A stretch of DNA of 64,000 bases from an uncultured Litoreibacter sp. (GTDB lineage: Bacteria; Pseudomonadota; Alphaproteobacteria; Rhodobacterales; Rhodobacteraceae). The position numbers were made by a program, and so were the translations under genes. A model generated the notes under the pieces. The model worked only from the letters and a program-made list of their open reading frames with translations, did no database searches and was not told where the DNA came from. The stretch lies in NCBI GenBank assembly GCA_947501685.1, contig CANMWQ010000002.1, positions 124,001 through 188,000 on the forward strand, given 5' to 3'. Below are positions 9,238 to 17,973 of this stretch, piece after piece (position 1 is the first letter of the stretch; each line of letters begins with the position of its first letter).

Positions 9238-9299
9238 GTTTTGTACAAAATGGGGCATATTTTTACGGCCCAAAACCCAAAATGTACAAAAAGACTCAG
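9234..9299. repeat. Imperfect inverted repeat with two TGTACA palindromes
   Basis: CTGAG at 9234-9238 and CTCAG at 9295-9299 bound an imperfect inverted repeat. Inside it are TTTTGTACAAAA (9239-9250) and AATGTACAAAAA (9281 onward). The two TGTACA cores are 41 bp apart. It starts at the lptB stop codon. It could form a long hairpin or be a protein-binding site; no T-run makes it a clear terminator. The rest of the gap to hpf (9300-9491) shows only a small GC hairpin near 9448. Confidence 0.5.
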
Positions 9300-9491
9300 T
9301 TGACAGAAGCCCCTCTCCTGCCGCCAAATACCGGTGATGACATCGCAAACCTCTTTGGGTTCGGCCACACCTGATGACAATGGCCCACTGCGACCGCCCC
9401 ACACGATCGGGCGCATGTTATCGTTCAACCCCCTCGGATGGATTACCCCGGCAGGCCGGGTGAGATCCGCCATTCTCAGCAAGGAGACGCC

Positions 9492-10067
9492 ATGCGCTAT
9501 CAGATAAGCGGCAAACAAATCGATATCGGGGAAGCCCTTCAGACCCACGTGCAACAAGAGCTGTCAGGAATGCTTGGCAAATATGCCGGCCGCCCGACAG
9601 ATGCCACGGTGGTTTTTTCAAAGAGCGCTCATGAATTTGTCTGCGAGGCGACCGTGCATCTGAGCACCGGGCTGACCGCGCAAGCCAAGGCCCATGAAAC
9701 CGAAATCTATGCCGCGTTTGATAGTTGTTCAGAGAAGATGGACAAGCAGTTGCGGCGCTACAAACGCAGGTTGAAAGACCATCACAAGGAACGCGTACAA
9801 CCAGTTGAACTTTCTGCGGCTTCCTCGTATATCCTCGCGGGAACGGCAGAGCCGGAAGAGAGCGAACCCGAATCCCTTCAGCCCATGATTGTTGCTGAAA
9901 TGGAAACGAACATTCCCTCCCTTTCAGTCGGTGAAGCTGTTATGCAGATGGAACTGGCGACATCACCTGTGCTGGTGTTTCGCAACGAGGGAAACCAAGG
10001 GATTAACGTCGTGTACCGGCGTGAAGACGGCAATATCGGCTGGATTGATCCCTCAAATAGCAAATAG
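9492..10067 (+). CDS. hpf: Ribosome hibernation promoting factor, long form
   Basis: Binds the 30S subunit in slow growth and pairs ribosomes into inactive 100S dimers. The 191 residues hold an N-terminal S30AE domain (MRYQISGKQIDIGEALQ to about 105) and a C-terminal dimerisation domain (SVGEAVMQMELATSPVLVFRN, then VVYRREDGNIGWIDP), which marks the long type. AAGGAGA (9481-9487) sets the start at 9492, not the longer upstream frame. ptsN follows after 30 bp, the conserved hpf-ptsN pairing. rpoN, the usual upstream neighbour, is absent. Confidence 0.94.
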   Translation: MRYQISGKQIDIGEALQTHVQQELSGMLGKYAGRPTDATVVFSKSAHEFVCEATVHLSTGLTAQAKAHETEIYAAFDSCSEKMDKQLRRYKRRLKDHHKERVQPVELSAASSYILAGTAEPEESEPESLQPMIVAEMETNIPSLSVGEAVMQMELATSPVLVFRNEGNQGINVVYRREDGNIGWIDPSNSK

Positions 10068-10097
10068 CGGTTCCGTGCCGCTTTTCAGAGAGCGGCC

Positions 10098-10562
10098 ATG
10101 ACGATCAACGAGATTTTGGTACCTGATTCTGTCAGGAGCATCTCCACTGTTTCCAGCAAGAAACGTCTGTTTCAAGAGCTGGCGGAACAGGCTGCGGCAA
10201 GTTACGACCTGCCGCAATCTGTTGTGCTGGAAGCCTTGCAGGAACGCGAGAACCTTGGCCCCACCGGCGTAGGCCAGGGCGTTGCCCTGCCGCATGCGCG
10301 TCTGGACGAGCTCGACAAAGTCGTCGCCGTTTTTCTGCGTCTCGACAAGCCTGTGGATTTCGAATCGTCTGACCGCCAGCCGGTGGATCTGTTTTTCTGC
10401 CTGCTCGCGCCGACAAATGCCGGTGTCGAGCACCTCAAAGCCCTGGCTTTGGTCTCGCGCACGATGCGGATGAGCCAGACCTGCGCCAAGCTACGGGCCA
10501 ATGACGATCCGATGACGCTGTTTACCATCCTCACGGACTCCGAAAGCAGCCAAGCAGCTTAA
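10098..10562 (+). CDS. ptsN: PTS IIA-like nitrogen regulatory protein PtsN
   Basis: EIIA-Ntr, a phosphorylatable regulator of the nitrogen-linked phosphotransferase system, 154 residues. The active histidine lies in GVALPHARLD (about residue 66), and the family signature PVDLFFCLLAPTNAG follows. It acts in the cytoplasm on partners such as potassium transporters and kinases. It follows hpf in the same direction. Its stop overlaps by 4 bp the stop of the convergent sulfotransferase gene. Confidence 0.93.
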   Translation: MTINEILVPDSVRSISTVSSKKRLFQELAEQAAASYDLPQSVVLEALQERENLGPTGVGQGVALPHARLDELDKVVAVFLRLDKPVDFESSDRQPVDLFFCLLAPTNAGVEHLKALALVSRTMRMSQTCAKLRANDDPMTLFTILTDSESSQAA

Positions 10563-11983
10563 GCTTTCGACCAGTCGGTAAACCCAAAATTAATGTAGTC
10601 TTTGCGGTAGGTTTGGAAGCAGAGCTTTTCCAACTGACCGCTGTAGATCTGCGCGAGTTGGTAAGGTGTATCGGCAGGTGCGGGTTTCAGATTTGGTGAT
10701 TTGAGACCCAGCTGCTTGGTAAATGCGGAGAGCTGCGCCTGCGCGTCCTCCTCGCGAATGACCATGTCTGGCAGCACCACTTGCGCCGCCGACTCAAGCT
10801 GCGCAGATTGCGTGGCCCAAACGGCATCCACGCGCAGGCTGGTCTGTCCCGCGAGGTTGGATTTCAGAAATTTCAGGAACTGCGTGAAGGCAGCCGCATG
10901 GTCGGCGACGGAGTAATCCAACAGGTCGCCGTTCAGCGGGACACCGACCCCGTATTTCTTGCAAAGCACCCGCCTCAGGTCCTGAAAATTGTCATCTGCC
11001 TTGGGCAGAACACGTGTGCAAAACGCATGATGCGCACGGGCAAGTGGGTGCCTGAGCATTGTAAAGCTGCGATGGCCCGGATGCGCCTTTTTCCACTGCC
11101 GCAGATCCTTTTGTGTGAGGCCAGTTGGAAGCTCGTCGGCCTGCGCGTCGTCCAGTGCGGCCAGCCAATCCAGCACCTCCTCCTTGGGGCCAGACCCGAT
11201 TGGTACGAACAACAAAGGAGCCTCCACGCCGGTGTAAAAACCGGGGACGCCGGGCCCTCTGCGGGGTTCAAAGTTAGGCGTGTCGTTCAGATTGAAATGG
11301 TCAATGGACCCTAAGGAACTGACCATTTCAGCATAGTTAGACACTTTTTCGGACAGATCGCTTGGGTTCTGCTTCTTCGTGGATTTTGCCGCTGTGGCGA
11401 TCTGATGGGTAGAGCCTAGAAACGCCGCGAGACCGTTCAGTACGTCCACATCCCCGATATCCTCATAGGCGATATAGAATCCGGTCTGCCCGTTGGTTTG
11501 CATGCCCTTCAGCAATCTGCGCTGAAAGCGGCGCTTCTCTTCGAGCTGTGTCAGAAATTCGGACAACTCAAACGTGATTTTCGCCTCACGGCGTTGCTTG
11601 GCATCAGCCAGTTTCCACTGACCGGTCTTCGCCGCAATCTTGAGGGAGACGTAGCTGTCCAACGGATTGCGCGTCAGGATGATTTTGGCGCAGTCCGGGT
11701 CCGCCAGCGCCTGCGCCATCACCCGCGGATCGTGATCGTTGAAGAAGCGGAACCCCGGCAAGCCGTCCGTCTGCGCCTTCATCTTTTCGATCAGAGCCAA
11801 GGGCGCCGTTTCCCGCTGCGCGAGGTCCATTCCAAAGAGCTCGGAGCGGTTATGATGGCCCATGAAATTCGGGTTATAAGCCTCCCCATAACAGTGAAGA
11901 TCATCAAAACTGTTCAGGCTGGCCTCAAGGAAATTAGACCCGGTGCGCATCTCAGCGAAGATGACGAAATAGGTGAAACCCAT
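10559..11983 (-). CDS. Sulfotransferase with two apparent sulfotransferase halves
   Basis: Probable PAPS-dependent sulfotransferase, 474 residues, longer than single-domain relatives (about 250-300). Residues 1-230 look like a Stf0/NodH-type domain. EMRTGSNFLEASL matches the 5'-phosphosulfate loop, ILTRNPLDSYVSLKIA the 3'-phosphate motif, and a YEDI segment follows. Residues about 250-474 contain a second set resembling carbohydrate sulfotransferases: a degenerate FVPIGSGPKEEV loop, then LRHPLARAHHAFCTRVLP and the terminal YINFGFTDW. It is last in the minus-strand glycan cluster, abutting the GT14 gene with no gap. The acceptor is probably a surface glycan. The single-family call is firmer than the two-domain reading. 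Confidence 0.7.
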   Translation of the reverse strand: MGFTYFVIFAEMRTGSNFLEASLNSFDDLHCYGEAYNPNFMGHHNRSELFGMDLAQRETAPLALIEKMKAQTDGLPGFRFFNDHDPRVMAQALADPDCAKIILTRNPLDSYVSLKIAAKTGQWKLADAKQRREAKITFELSEFLTQLEEKRRFQRRLLKGMQTNGQTGFYIAYEDIGDVDVLNGLAAFLGSTHQIATAAKSTKKQNPSDLSEKVSNYAEMVSSLGSIDHFNLNDTPNFEPRRGPGVPGFYTGVEAPLLFVPIGSGPKEEVLDWLAALDDAQADELPTGLTQKDLRQWKKAHPGHRSFTMLRHPLARAHHAFCTRVLPKADDNFQDLRRVLCKKYGVGVPLNGDLLDYSVADHAAAFTQFLKFLKSNLAGQTSLRVDAVWATQSAQLESAAQVVLPDMVIREEDAQAQLSAFTKQLGLKSPNLKPAPADTPYQLAQIYSGQLEKLCFQTYRKDYINFGFTDWSKA

Positions 11984-13678
11984 CTATTTCACCAGATAGG
12001 GGCGATGCTGGTCATCGTTGCGCGTCTCCCCCTCAATCACTGGGAAATCACCCATCAGATGCGGGCTCATGCCTTGGTTCTTAAGGTTTTGCAGGAACTG
12101 CCCAAACCCGGAAAGATCCGCCATGCGGGGCACCTCCGTTAACCGTCTTTGGCCGGAACCGCCCAGCTCATCGAGGATCATCTGCAGTTTTTCCATTGGG
12201 TCTTCGATAAATTCCGCAAGGCTCCAAATGCTGACCCGCGCCTTGGTGAGACCGGTGCGCAGCAGGTCCAGATGAGCACCCTCAATCCGCTGCAAACGCG
12301 CGGCCTCTTTGCGCAGATCGGCGAAGTTCTGATTGGAGTGGAACAGCGGGATCGCCCATGCGCCTGTGATCACAGAGATATGCGCGTTGCGGTCCGAGGC
12401 CAGAATCGCACTGATATCTTGCGCGTCATGCGGGCCAAACATGAAGCATTGATGCTCCCCGCGTGTGTTCCAGGTCAGGTTTGTCACGAAGGAATGTGGG
12501 CTGTAATCGCGCAGGGCAGCACTGTCGGAAAGGCCGCCATTATAGACAGGAACGTCGCCGGCAAACTGCACGCGATCCTTGGCAAAGAGGTGGCGATGCA
12601 CCCGGTTCCCGGTGCGCCTTTCAAGCCAGCTGTCGAAATTCTCAAACAGGTCGTCGAACCCTTCGAATACGGAATAGCGCCCGGCCGTCTTGCCGTTTTC
12701 CCACCCATCATTTGGATATCGCCCCTGCATGTAGAGACCCGAACGCCCCCGCGTGCGGCGCTCCGTGGCGCGGCTGAACAGGCGGTCAATCTTCAACGGG
12801 TTGGGCTCGACCACATTGGGCATCCGATCCGATTGGGTCAGGAAGGCCCGGAACAACCCTTCCGCCTGCGGCCATATCTTGCGGGCCATGAAACAGTCGG
12901 AGCGGCGCAGAAGTTGCAGGTGGTCATCGTAGAAAACATGCGGTTTGCCCTGAAAGTCGAATTTCGACAAAGTCAGCGATCTACTCTCGATTTGGCTGGA
13001 ATAGAGCCTTGCGAGCGTCTGAAAGTAGCTTTCATCCGGGATCCAGACCCGCGAGAAATAGGCGTCAAACTCGGGTCGTCTTGGGTCTTGCAAGATGGCC
13101 GAAAGGGTGTGCCGTGTGAGGCACCACCATTGCGATCCGAGATGTGGCACCAGCCCGTCCAGGATCGTGCGTTCATATTTCAACGCGCGCTGAAGGCGCA
13201 CATTTGCGTCGAACAGGCGACGTTGCTTTTTCCAGGAGAAGGGGAAGCGCAACGTGAACCGTTCTTGGCTGAGGCCGCCGACGGTCCAGTCAACCTCGTC
13301 TGTTGTCACGGATTCGATGAAATCGGTGCGCGGGCGGGCAGTCAGGTAGCGCTCGAGTTCTTTCACAGGACGCAGGGGCAAACAGGAACCGCTGGCCAGC
13401 ATGACGTGGCGCACCTGAGGGAAACGGTCCAGCATTATGGTGCTGGCAGTTTGGGTCGCATTCACGATCGACCAACTGCCCCATTCGCAGGCATGCCTGT
13501 CACAGAACACGGCATCGGGGCAATCGGCCAGCTTCTGGCGCAGCCAATTGAAACTGGCGTCATCGACCCGTTTGTCGACATGGATCACCACTGGTTTTGC
13601 GTGATCACAAAAATGGCGCGCGACCTGTGCCGCGCGATCCAGCGCCTCATGGACGAGCATGATGAAGCCGACACTCAT
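11984..13678 (-). CDS. Glycosyltransferase of the core-2/I-branching type (GT14) with extra C-terminal domain
   Basis: Predicted beta-1,6-N-acetylglucosaminyl- or xylosyl-type transferase, 564 residues from the ATG at 13678 (MSVGFIMLVHEALDRA). The GT14 half (1-270) shows VVIHVDKRVDD, WGSWSIVNAT, HVMLASGSCLPLRP and SQWWCLTRHT, which are hallmark segments. The other 290 residues contain no motif I can name with certainty; similar C-terminal domains of unknown function occur with GT14 domains in Rhodobacterales. The start overlaps the stop of the upstream transferase gene by 4 bp, so they are co-translated. The sulfotransferase follows directly. Confidence 0.78.
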   Translation of the reverse strand: MSVGFIMLVHEALDRAAQVARHFCDHAKPVVIHVDKRVDDASFNWLRQKLADCPDAVFCDRHACEWGSWSIVNATQTASTIMLDRFPQVRHVMLASGSCLPLRPVKELERYLTARPRTDFIESVTTDEVDWTVGGLSQERFTLRFPFSWKKQRRLFDANVRLQRALKYERTILDGLVPHLGSQWWCLTRHTLSAILQDPRRPEFDAYFSRVWIPDESYFQTLARLYSSQIESRSLTLSKFDFQGKPHVFYDDHLQLLRRSDCFMARKIWPQAEGLFRAFLTQSDRMPNVVEPNPLKIDRLFSRATERRTRGRSGLYMQGRYPNDGWENGKTAGRYSVFEGFDDLFENFDSWLERRTGNRVHRHLFAKDRVQFAGDVPVYNGGLSDSAALRDYSPHSFVTNLTWNTRGEHQCFMFGPHDAQDISAILASDRNAHISVITGAWAIPLFHSNQNFADLRKEAARLQRIEGAHLDLLRTGLTKARVSIWSLAEFIEDPMEKLQMILDELGGSGQRRLTEVPRMADLSGFGQFLQNLKNQGMSPHLMGDFPVIEGETRNDDQHRPYLVK

Positions 13679-14685
13679 GCCCAATTGCCCTTTGACATCA
13701 GCCCGAGAATTTCCAGCTGACGCCAATTGATATATTTCTCGGACCACTGGCACCACAGATCAGGGCTCTCGGATAGACCCTGATTATAGGCTTTATACTC
13801 ATGACTATTGGCGAAATGCTGATTGCGCTTCAGCTCTTCGACAGACTTTTCCTTGAACACATCAAGGAATTTCGCGTGCAGGAGGCAGCCCGAAGTCTTC
13901 TCCCCACCCCATTCGTCATAGACCAAGTTGAGCCCGCGCGGCAGCAGCATATGGGTCGAGCTGACATAGGCATAGGCGCGGTTCCATTTGACCAACGGGA
14001 TCTTGTTCATCGCGGGGGCGCGTTCGGCATTGTCGTAGAAAAACGCGCGCGCACGCGGGCCGCCCTGGATCCAAAGGTTCCCATATTTAGGGTTTTTCTG
14101 GATCGTGTAATTGCCGCTGTCGAACCACGGCGCGACCGCAAAGGGATCGTCGCCTTCTCGGTAGGTTGCAGTCTCAATCGTGCCCTTGGGATACATGTCG
14201 AGCAGCATTGTACCAAAGGATCTAACGGAAGAGGCATCAAGCCAATCGGTTAACGCCTGAATGGGGCGCGTGTCGCAAAACGGGTAAACGAAGAACTCGT
14301 CCACATCAACGGTGAGAGACCAATGGCCGTGCGCATAACGCATTTGCAGCCAGTTCATCCAGTCCACACCGAACCGCGCGCGCTTGTAGCCTTCCTCCGT
14401 TTGGAAAACCGACACATCCATCTGATCAGCGAGATATTCGCCCGTCCCATCGTCAGAGCCGTTATCCACGAAAAAGAAGTGATCAACGCCAAGCCCGCGA
14501 TAATAAGACAGAAAATAGGGCAGGCGTACGCGCTCATTGCGCAAGGTACAGAACAACAACACGTCGCGTTTTCCGATTTGTTGCGTCCGGTTGCGCAGCT
14601 CTGTCAGCTCACGCCGCTTGCGAAACGCCCGCGCGCGCCAGCGGCGACGTTCCAGTCGCAGGCGATATGATTTCAGAAGACCCAT
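13675..14685 (-). CDS. Glycosyltransferase family 2-like protein (GT92/Glyco_tranf_2_4 type)
   Basis: Cytoplasmic or membrane-associated sugar transferase, 336 residues. After a basic N-terminus (about 40 residues rich in R) comes DVLLFCTLRNERVRLPYFLSYY, then DHFFFVDNGSDDGT and the metal-binding VDVDEFFVYP. These are the features of the subfamily that transfers to branched or surface glycans. A conserved C-terminal part ends in a W-rich EKYINWRQLEILGLM. It lies between the GT4 and GT14 genes, and its stop overlaps the GT14 start. The acceptor and sugar are unknown. Confidence 0.8.
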   Translation of the reverse strand: MGLLKSYRLRLERRRWRARAFRKRRELTELRNRTQQIGKRDVLLFCTLRNERVRLPYFLSYYRGLGVDHFFFVDNGSDDGTGEYLADQMDVSVFQTEEGYKRARFGVDWMNWLQMRYAHGHWSLTVDVDEFFVYPFCDTRPIQALTDWLDASSVRSFGTMLLDMYPKGTIETATYREGDDPFAVAPWFDSGNYTIQKNPKYGNLWIQGGPRARAFFYDNAERAPAMNKIPLVKWNRAYAYVSSTHMLLPRGLNLVYDEWGGEKTSGCLLHAKFLDVFKEKSVEELKRNQHFANSHEYKAYNQGLSESPDLWCQWSEKYINWRQLEILGLMSKGNWA

Positions 14686-14718
14686 AAATGTCCTGGCCGT
14701 ACTCCTGTCGGGATCATG

Positions 14719-15963
14719 CTAGGTGAGCCTCGTGACCGCATGGTTAACGCTGGCAAAATGCGCGTCCCAGCTTGGTATCTGCGGCATGTGGCGCGCACAT
14801 CGCCGCCTGAGGCTGTCCAGCTCCGTCCCTGCGTGCTCTATTATTGTTTTTTTCCAAAGGTATCGGTCTTGCAGGTCAGCGTAAACGGGGTAATCGCCCA
14901 AGAGCTCTCGGTGAATGGCAAGATCGCCACAGATCACAGGGACACCAAGGGCGGCGGCTTCCAGTGAAGGCAATCCAAATCCTTCGGCAAAGCTGGGGAA
15001 AAGCAGGCCATGCGCATGGGCGAGCAGGGGCCACAACTTGCTGTCGGGCATGTCGGGATGCTCATGGATGCGCGGGTTGGTTTTCAGCTGGTCCAGACGT
15101 GTGATCACATTCTTGCTGACCCATCCACGCTGGCCGATGATGTCAAGATCGGGCATGTTTTCTTCCGGCAGCTCGGTTTCAAGCTGCTGCCAGAGGTCAA
15201 GAAGAAAGACATGGTTCTTGCGTGGCTCTATCGTCCCAAGGGATACGAAATAGGGTCTATCATTGCATCTTTTTGCTTGAATAGCCTCTGGCACTTCGAC
15301 GCCAAGAAGAGCAAAATTCACACCTGCGCTGCCACCACGCCGTTCCACTTCAGCCTTTACCTTTGTCTCTGAGCTCCTTGAATTCGTGATCACAAGATCG
15401 CTGTGGTGGCTGATGACCTCTACCTTTTGGTCGAAAAGCTGGACGGAGCCGTTGCGTTGAAACTCCGGGTATTCCAGCGGGATCAGGTCGTGCAGGAAGC
15501 TCACAACCCTCAGGCCGGCCGTTTTCAGAGCGCGAAATAGCGGGTCAGATACATTGGAATGCCCGGTGTTGAGATAGGTGAACCCTGCATCGCCAAGCAT
15601 ACGGAGCTGAGCATCTAGCTCCGGCAGCGCGCCATGGCAAAAGGCCAGTTTCCGCAAATCAGCCTCTGCCGCGCCGCGCGGGGCGGGGGTTTTGAGGCCG
15701 ACAAGCGCGCGCAGATCGCGGCTGCCCCAAGGGGTGACACCGCTGAGCCGGTCGTGAAACGCCTGCACGCCAGCGCGGTCGAGCAAGACGTAGCCGCTTG
15801 CGATTTTGGCCAGCGCACATAGCTCAGGCGTAGTTGCGAGACACCAATTGAGATAGGCCAGTTCGACCCGGTCAATGCCGGTATGCGGGCCGCGCCCGAC
15901 ACGGCTGGTCAGCCGGGTGATGTCCAGAAGGACGGGGAATGACCTAGCGGTCGTAATGGCCAT
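14719..15963 (-). CDS. Glycosyltransferase family 4 (group 1)
   Basis: GT-B fold retaining transferase, 414 residues from the ATG at 15963 (MAITTARSFPVLLDITRL). The C-terminal nucleotide-sugar domain shows YFVSLGTIEPRKNH, then LLFPSFAEGFGLPSLEAAALGVPVI, the E-x7-E signature. The N-terminal part includes FLHDLIPLEYPEF, common in rhamnosyl- and mannosyltransferases. The chosen start overlaps galE by 20 bp; a longer in-frame start at 15999 lies deeper in galE. It forms part of the minus-strand glycan cluster. Confidence 0.85.
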   Translation of the reverse strand: MAITTARSFPVLLDITRLTSRVGRGPHTGIDRVELAYLNWCLATTPELCALAKIASGYVLLDRAGVQAFHDRLSGVTPWGSRDLRALVGLKTPAPRGAAEADLRKLAFCHGALPELDAQLRMLGDAGFTYLNTGHSNVSDPLFRALKTAGLRVVSFLHDLIPLEYPEFQRNGSVQLFDQKVEVISHHSDLVITNSRSSETKVKAEVERRGGSAGVNFALLGVEVPEAIQAKRCNDRPYFVSLGTIEPRKNHVFLLDLWQQLETELPEENMPDLDIIGQRGWVSKNVITRLDQLKTNPRIHEHPDMPDSKLWPLLAHAHGLLFPSFAEGFGLPSLEAAALGVPVICGDLAIHRELLGDYPVYADLQDRYLWKKTIIEHAGTELDSLRRRCARHMPQIPSWDAHFASVNHAVTRLT

Positions 15964-16927
15964 TTTGATGCCACCGCCATGCGTCGCGGACCATCGCATC
16001 CATTTTGGAGCGTTTCGGATCCCAACCCAGCTGATCGCGCGCCTTTTCGCTGCCGGAAACCAACTTGGTGCAGTCGCCAGCGCGGCGCTCCCCTTCGATC
16101 ATGGGGACCGGTTTGTTGGTGATCGCGCCGCTGGCGTCGACAACCTCACGCACGGAGAAGCCGGTGCCGGTGCCAAGGTTGAACGCGGCGCTGCCTTTGC
16201 CGTCGAGCAGCCAGTTTAGACCCAAAACATGCGCATCAACGAGATCCATGACATGGACATAGTCGCGGATGCAGGTCCCGTCAGGCGTGTCGTAGTCGGT
16301 GCCATAGATGGTGAGCGCGTCGCGCTTGCCCTCGACCGCGTCGAGAACCAGCGGGATCAGATGGGTCTCTGGTTGATGGAACTCCCCGACCTCCCCATCG
16401 GGGTCGGCCCCCGCGACGTTGAAGTAGCGGAAGATGACATGGTTCAGCCCGTGGCTGGCTTCGAAATTGGTGAGGATATCCTCGATCGCCCGCTTGGACG
16501 CGCCGTAGGCGTTGATCGGCATTTGCACGCTGTCCTCGGTGAGGGCGACGCCGTCCTGTTCGCCATATGTCGCGCAGGTGGAGGAGAATACAAAGTTCTG
16601 GCACCCGGCGGCGACGGCGGCCTCGATCAGGGTGAGGGAGCCGCCGACATTGTTGCGCCAGTAAAGGCCGGGGTCGGACATGGACTCGCCCACCTGGCTG
16701 AACGCCGCGAAATGCATCACGGCGACAGGCTTGTGCTTGGCGAAAATTTCATCCAGCCGCGCGCGGTCTTGCAGATCGCCTTGCTCGAACGGGCCGAACT
16801 TGACGGCCTGCGCCCAACCGGTGGACAGATTGTCGACGGTGACCGGCGTAAAACCGTTCTGAGCCAATACTTTACACGCATGGGAGCCGATATAACCGGC
16901 GCCCCCAGTGACCAAAACCACGCTCAT
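15944..16927 (-). CDS. galE: UDP-glucose 4-epimerase
   Basis: Interconverts UDP-glucose and UDP-galactose, 327 residues, in the cytoplasm. The NAD-binding VTGGAGYIGSHA is at the N-terminus. The catalytic SSTCATYG and Y-x3-K (NAYGASKRAIED) are present, and the C-terminal CIRDYVHVMDLVDAH and FNLGTGTGFSV match the extended SDR family. galU lies 21 bp upstream on the same strand and supplies UDP-glucose. Together they feed UDP-sugars to the glycosyltransferases downstream. Confidence 0.95.
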   Translation of the reverse strand: MSVVLVTGGAGYIGSHACKVLAQNGFTPVTVDNLSTGWAQAVKFGPFEQGDLQDRARLDEIFAKHKPVAVMHFAAFSQVGESMSDPGLYWRNNVGGSLTLIEAAVAAGCQNFVFSSTCATYGEQDGVALTEDSVQMPINAYGASKRAIEDILTNFEASHGLNHVIFRYFNVAGADPDGEVGEFHQPETHLIPLVLDAVEGKRDALTIYGTDYDTPDGTCIRDYVHVMDLVDAHVLGLNWLLDGKGSAAFNLGTGTGFSVREVVDASGAITNKPVPMIEGERRAGDCTKLVSGSEKARDQLGWDPKRSKMDAMVRDAWRWHQNGHYDR

Positions 16928-16948
16928 ACTTGGGGTCTTCCTTGCAGG

Positions 16949-17842
16949 TTATTCCGCCGCGTTGCGCAGGGAAGCCATCTCGTCGAGGTAGCTTCCGAAC
17001 TCCTCCCGCAGCTCTGGTCTGGACAGACCAAAGGCGACGGTTGCCTGCAGATAACCAGCTTTTGATCCGCAATCATACCGTTGACCGCGGAAACGGTAGC
17101 CATAAACGTCACGATCTTCGGCGATCTCTTTCGCAATGGCGTCGGTCAGCTGAATTTCACCGCCAGCCCCTTCCTTAAGCGTGTTGAGAGTCGTCAAAAC
17201 ACTTGGTGTCAGGATGTAGCGCCCGATGACCGCGAGGTTTGACGGCGCTTCTTCCTTCTTGGGTTTTTCAACCATGCCTTTAACCCCAACAATGGAGCCC
17301 ATGTCCTCTTTGACATCGAGCACACCGTAAGCGGAGGCCTTGTCAGCCGGGACTTCCATAGCAGCAACCATACAGCCGCCGGTTTCGGCATGCGCCTCCA
17401 CCATTTGTTTCAGGCAGGGCGTCTCCCCTGCGATCACATCGTCAGGCAGGATCACCGCGAAAGGCTCGTCGCCGATCAAACGGCGCGCACACCAGACCGC
17501 GTGGCCAAGACCAAGCGCCATATACTGGCGCACATAGGCAATCGCCCCGCTTTCCATATTGGTGCTTTGCAACATGTTGAGAATGCCGTCTTTGCCCTTG
17601 CGCTTCAGCGTGCTTTCCAGCTCGGGCGCGTGGTCAAAATAGTCCTCCAGCGCCGCTTTGCCGCGCGAGGTGACGAAGATAAATTCGGTGATGCCCGCCG
17701 CGCGGGCCTCGTCGATTGCGTATTGGATCAACGGACGATCAACCAAGGTCATGATCTCTTTCGGAATCGACTTGGTGGCAGGAAGAAAACGAGTCCCCAT
17801 CCCAGCCACGGGGAAGACAGCCTTTGTTACTTTACGGGTCAT
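16949..17842 (-). CDS. galU: UTP-glucose-1-phosphate uridylyltransferase
   Basis: Makes UDP-glucose from UTP and glucose-1-phosphate, 297 residues. The N-terminal PVAGMGTRFLPATKSIPKE contains the nucleotide-binding motif. VDRPLIQYAIDEA, EPFAVILPDDVI and VEKPKKEEAPSNLAVIGRYIL are conserved. It precedes galE by 21 bp. A 131-bp gap separates it from the upstream GT2 gene, so it may have its own promoter. I see no strong promoter match in that gap. Confidence 0.95.
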   Translation of the reverse strand: MTRKVTKAVFPVAGMGTRFLPATKSIPKEIMTLVDRPLIQYAIDEARAAGITEFIFVTSRGKAALEDYFDHAPELESTLKRKGKDGILNMLQSTNMESGAIAYVRQYMALGLGHAVWCARRLIGDEPFAVILPDDVIAGETPCLKQMVEAHAETGGCMVAAMEVPADKASAYGVLDVKEDMGSIVGVKGMVEKPKKEEAPSNLAVIGRYILTPSVLTTLNTLKEGAGGEIQLTDAIAKEIAEDRDVYGYRFRGQRYDCGSKAGYLQATVAFGLSRPELREEFGSYLDEMASLRNAAE

Positions 17843-17973
17843 AGTAGCCTCAATTTGGTATCGATACGCCGCGATATGGAAACGGTTGATCTGCCTCTGA
17901 TCGGTGACGATGACGGCAAATTTGTGACGCTCCAGCGAAGTACCGTGACAATATACAGGCCAGAAGGGGGAAT

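Noticed and set aside
10559-11983. Reading the sulfotransferase as nodulation protein NodH
   Set aside because: Only the sulfotransferase fold is shared; no nod genes and no host-symbiosis context.
12149-13720. 523-residue plus-strand frame opposite the GT14 gene
   Set aside because: Mirror-frame artefact of high-GC coding; composition is not protein-like and the GT14 gene has clear motifs.
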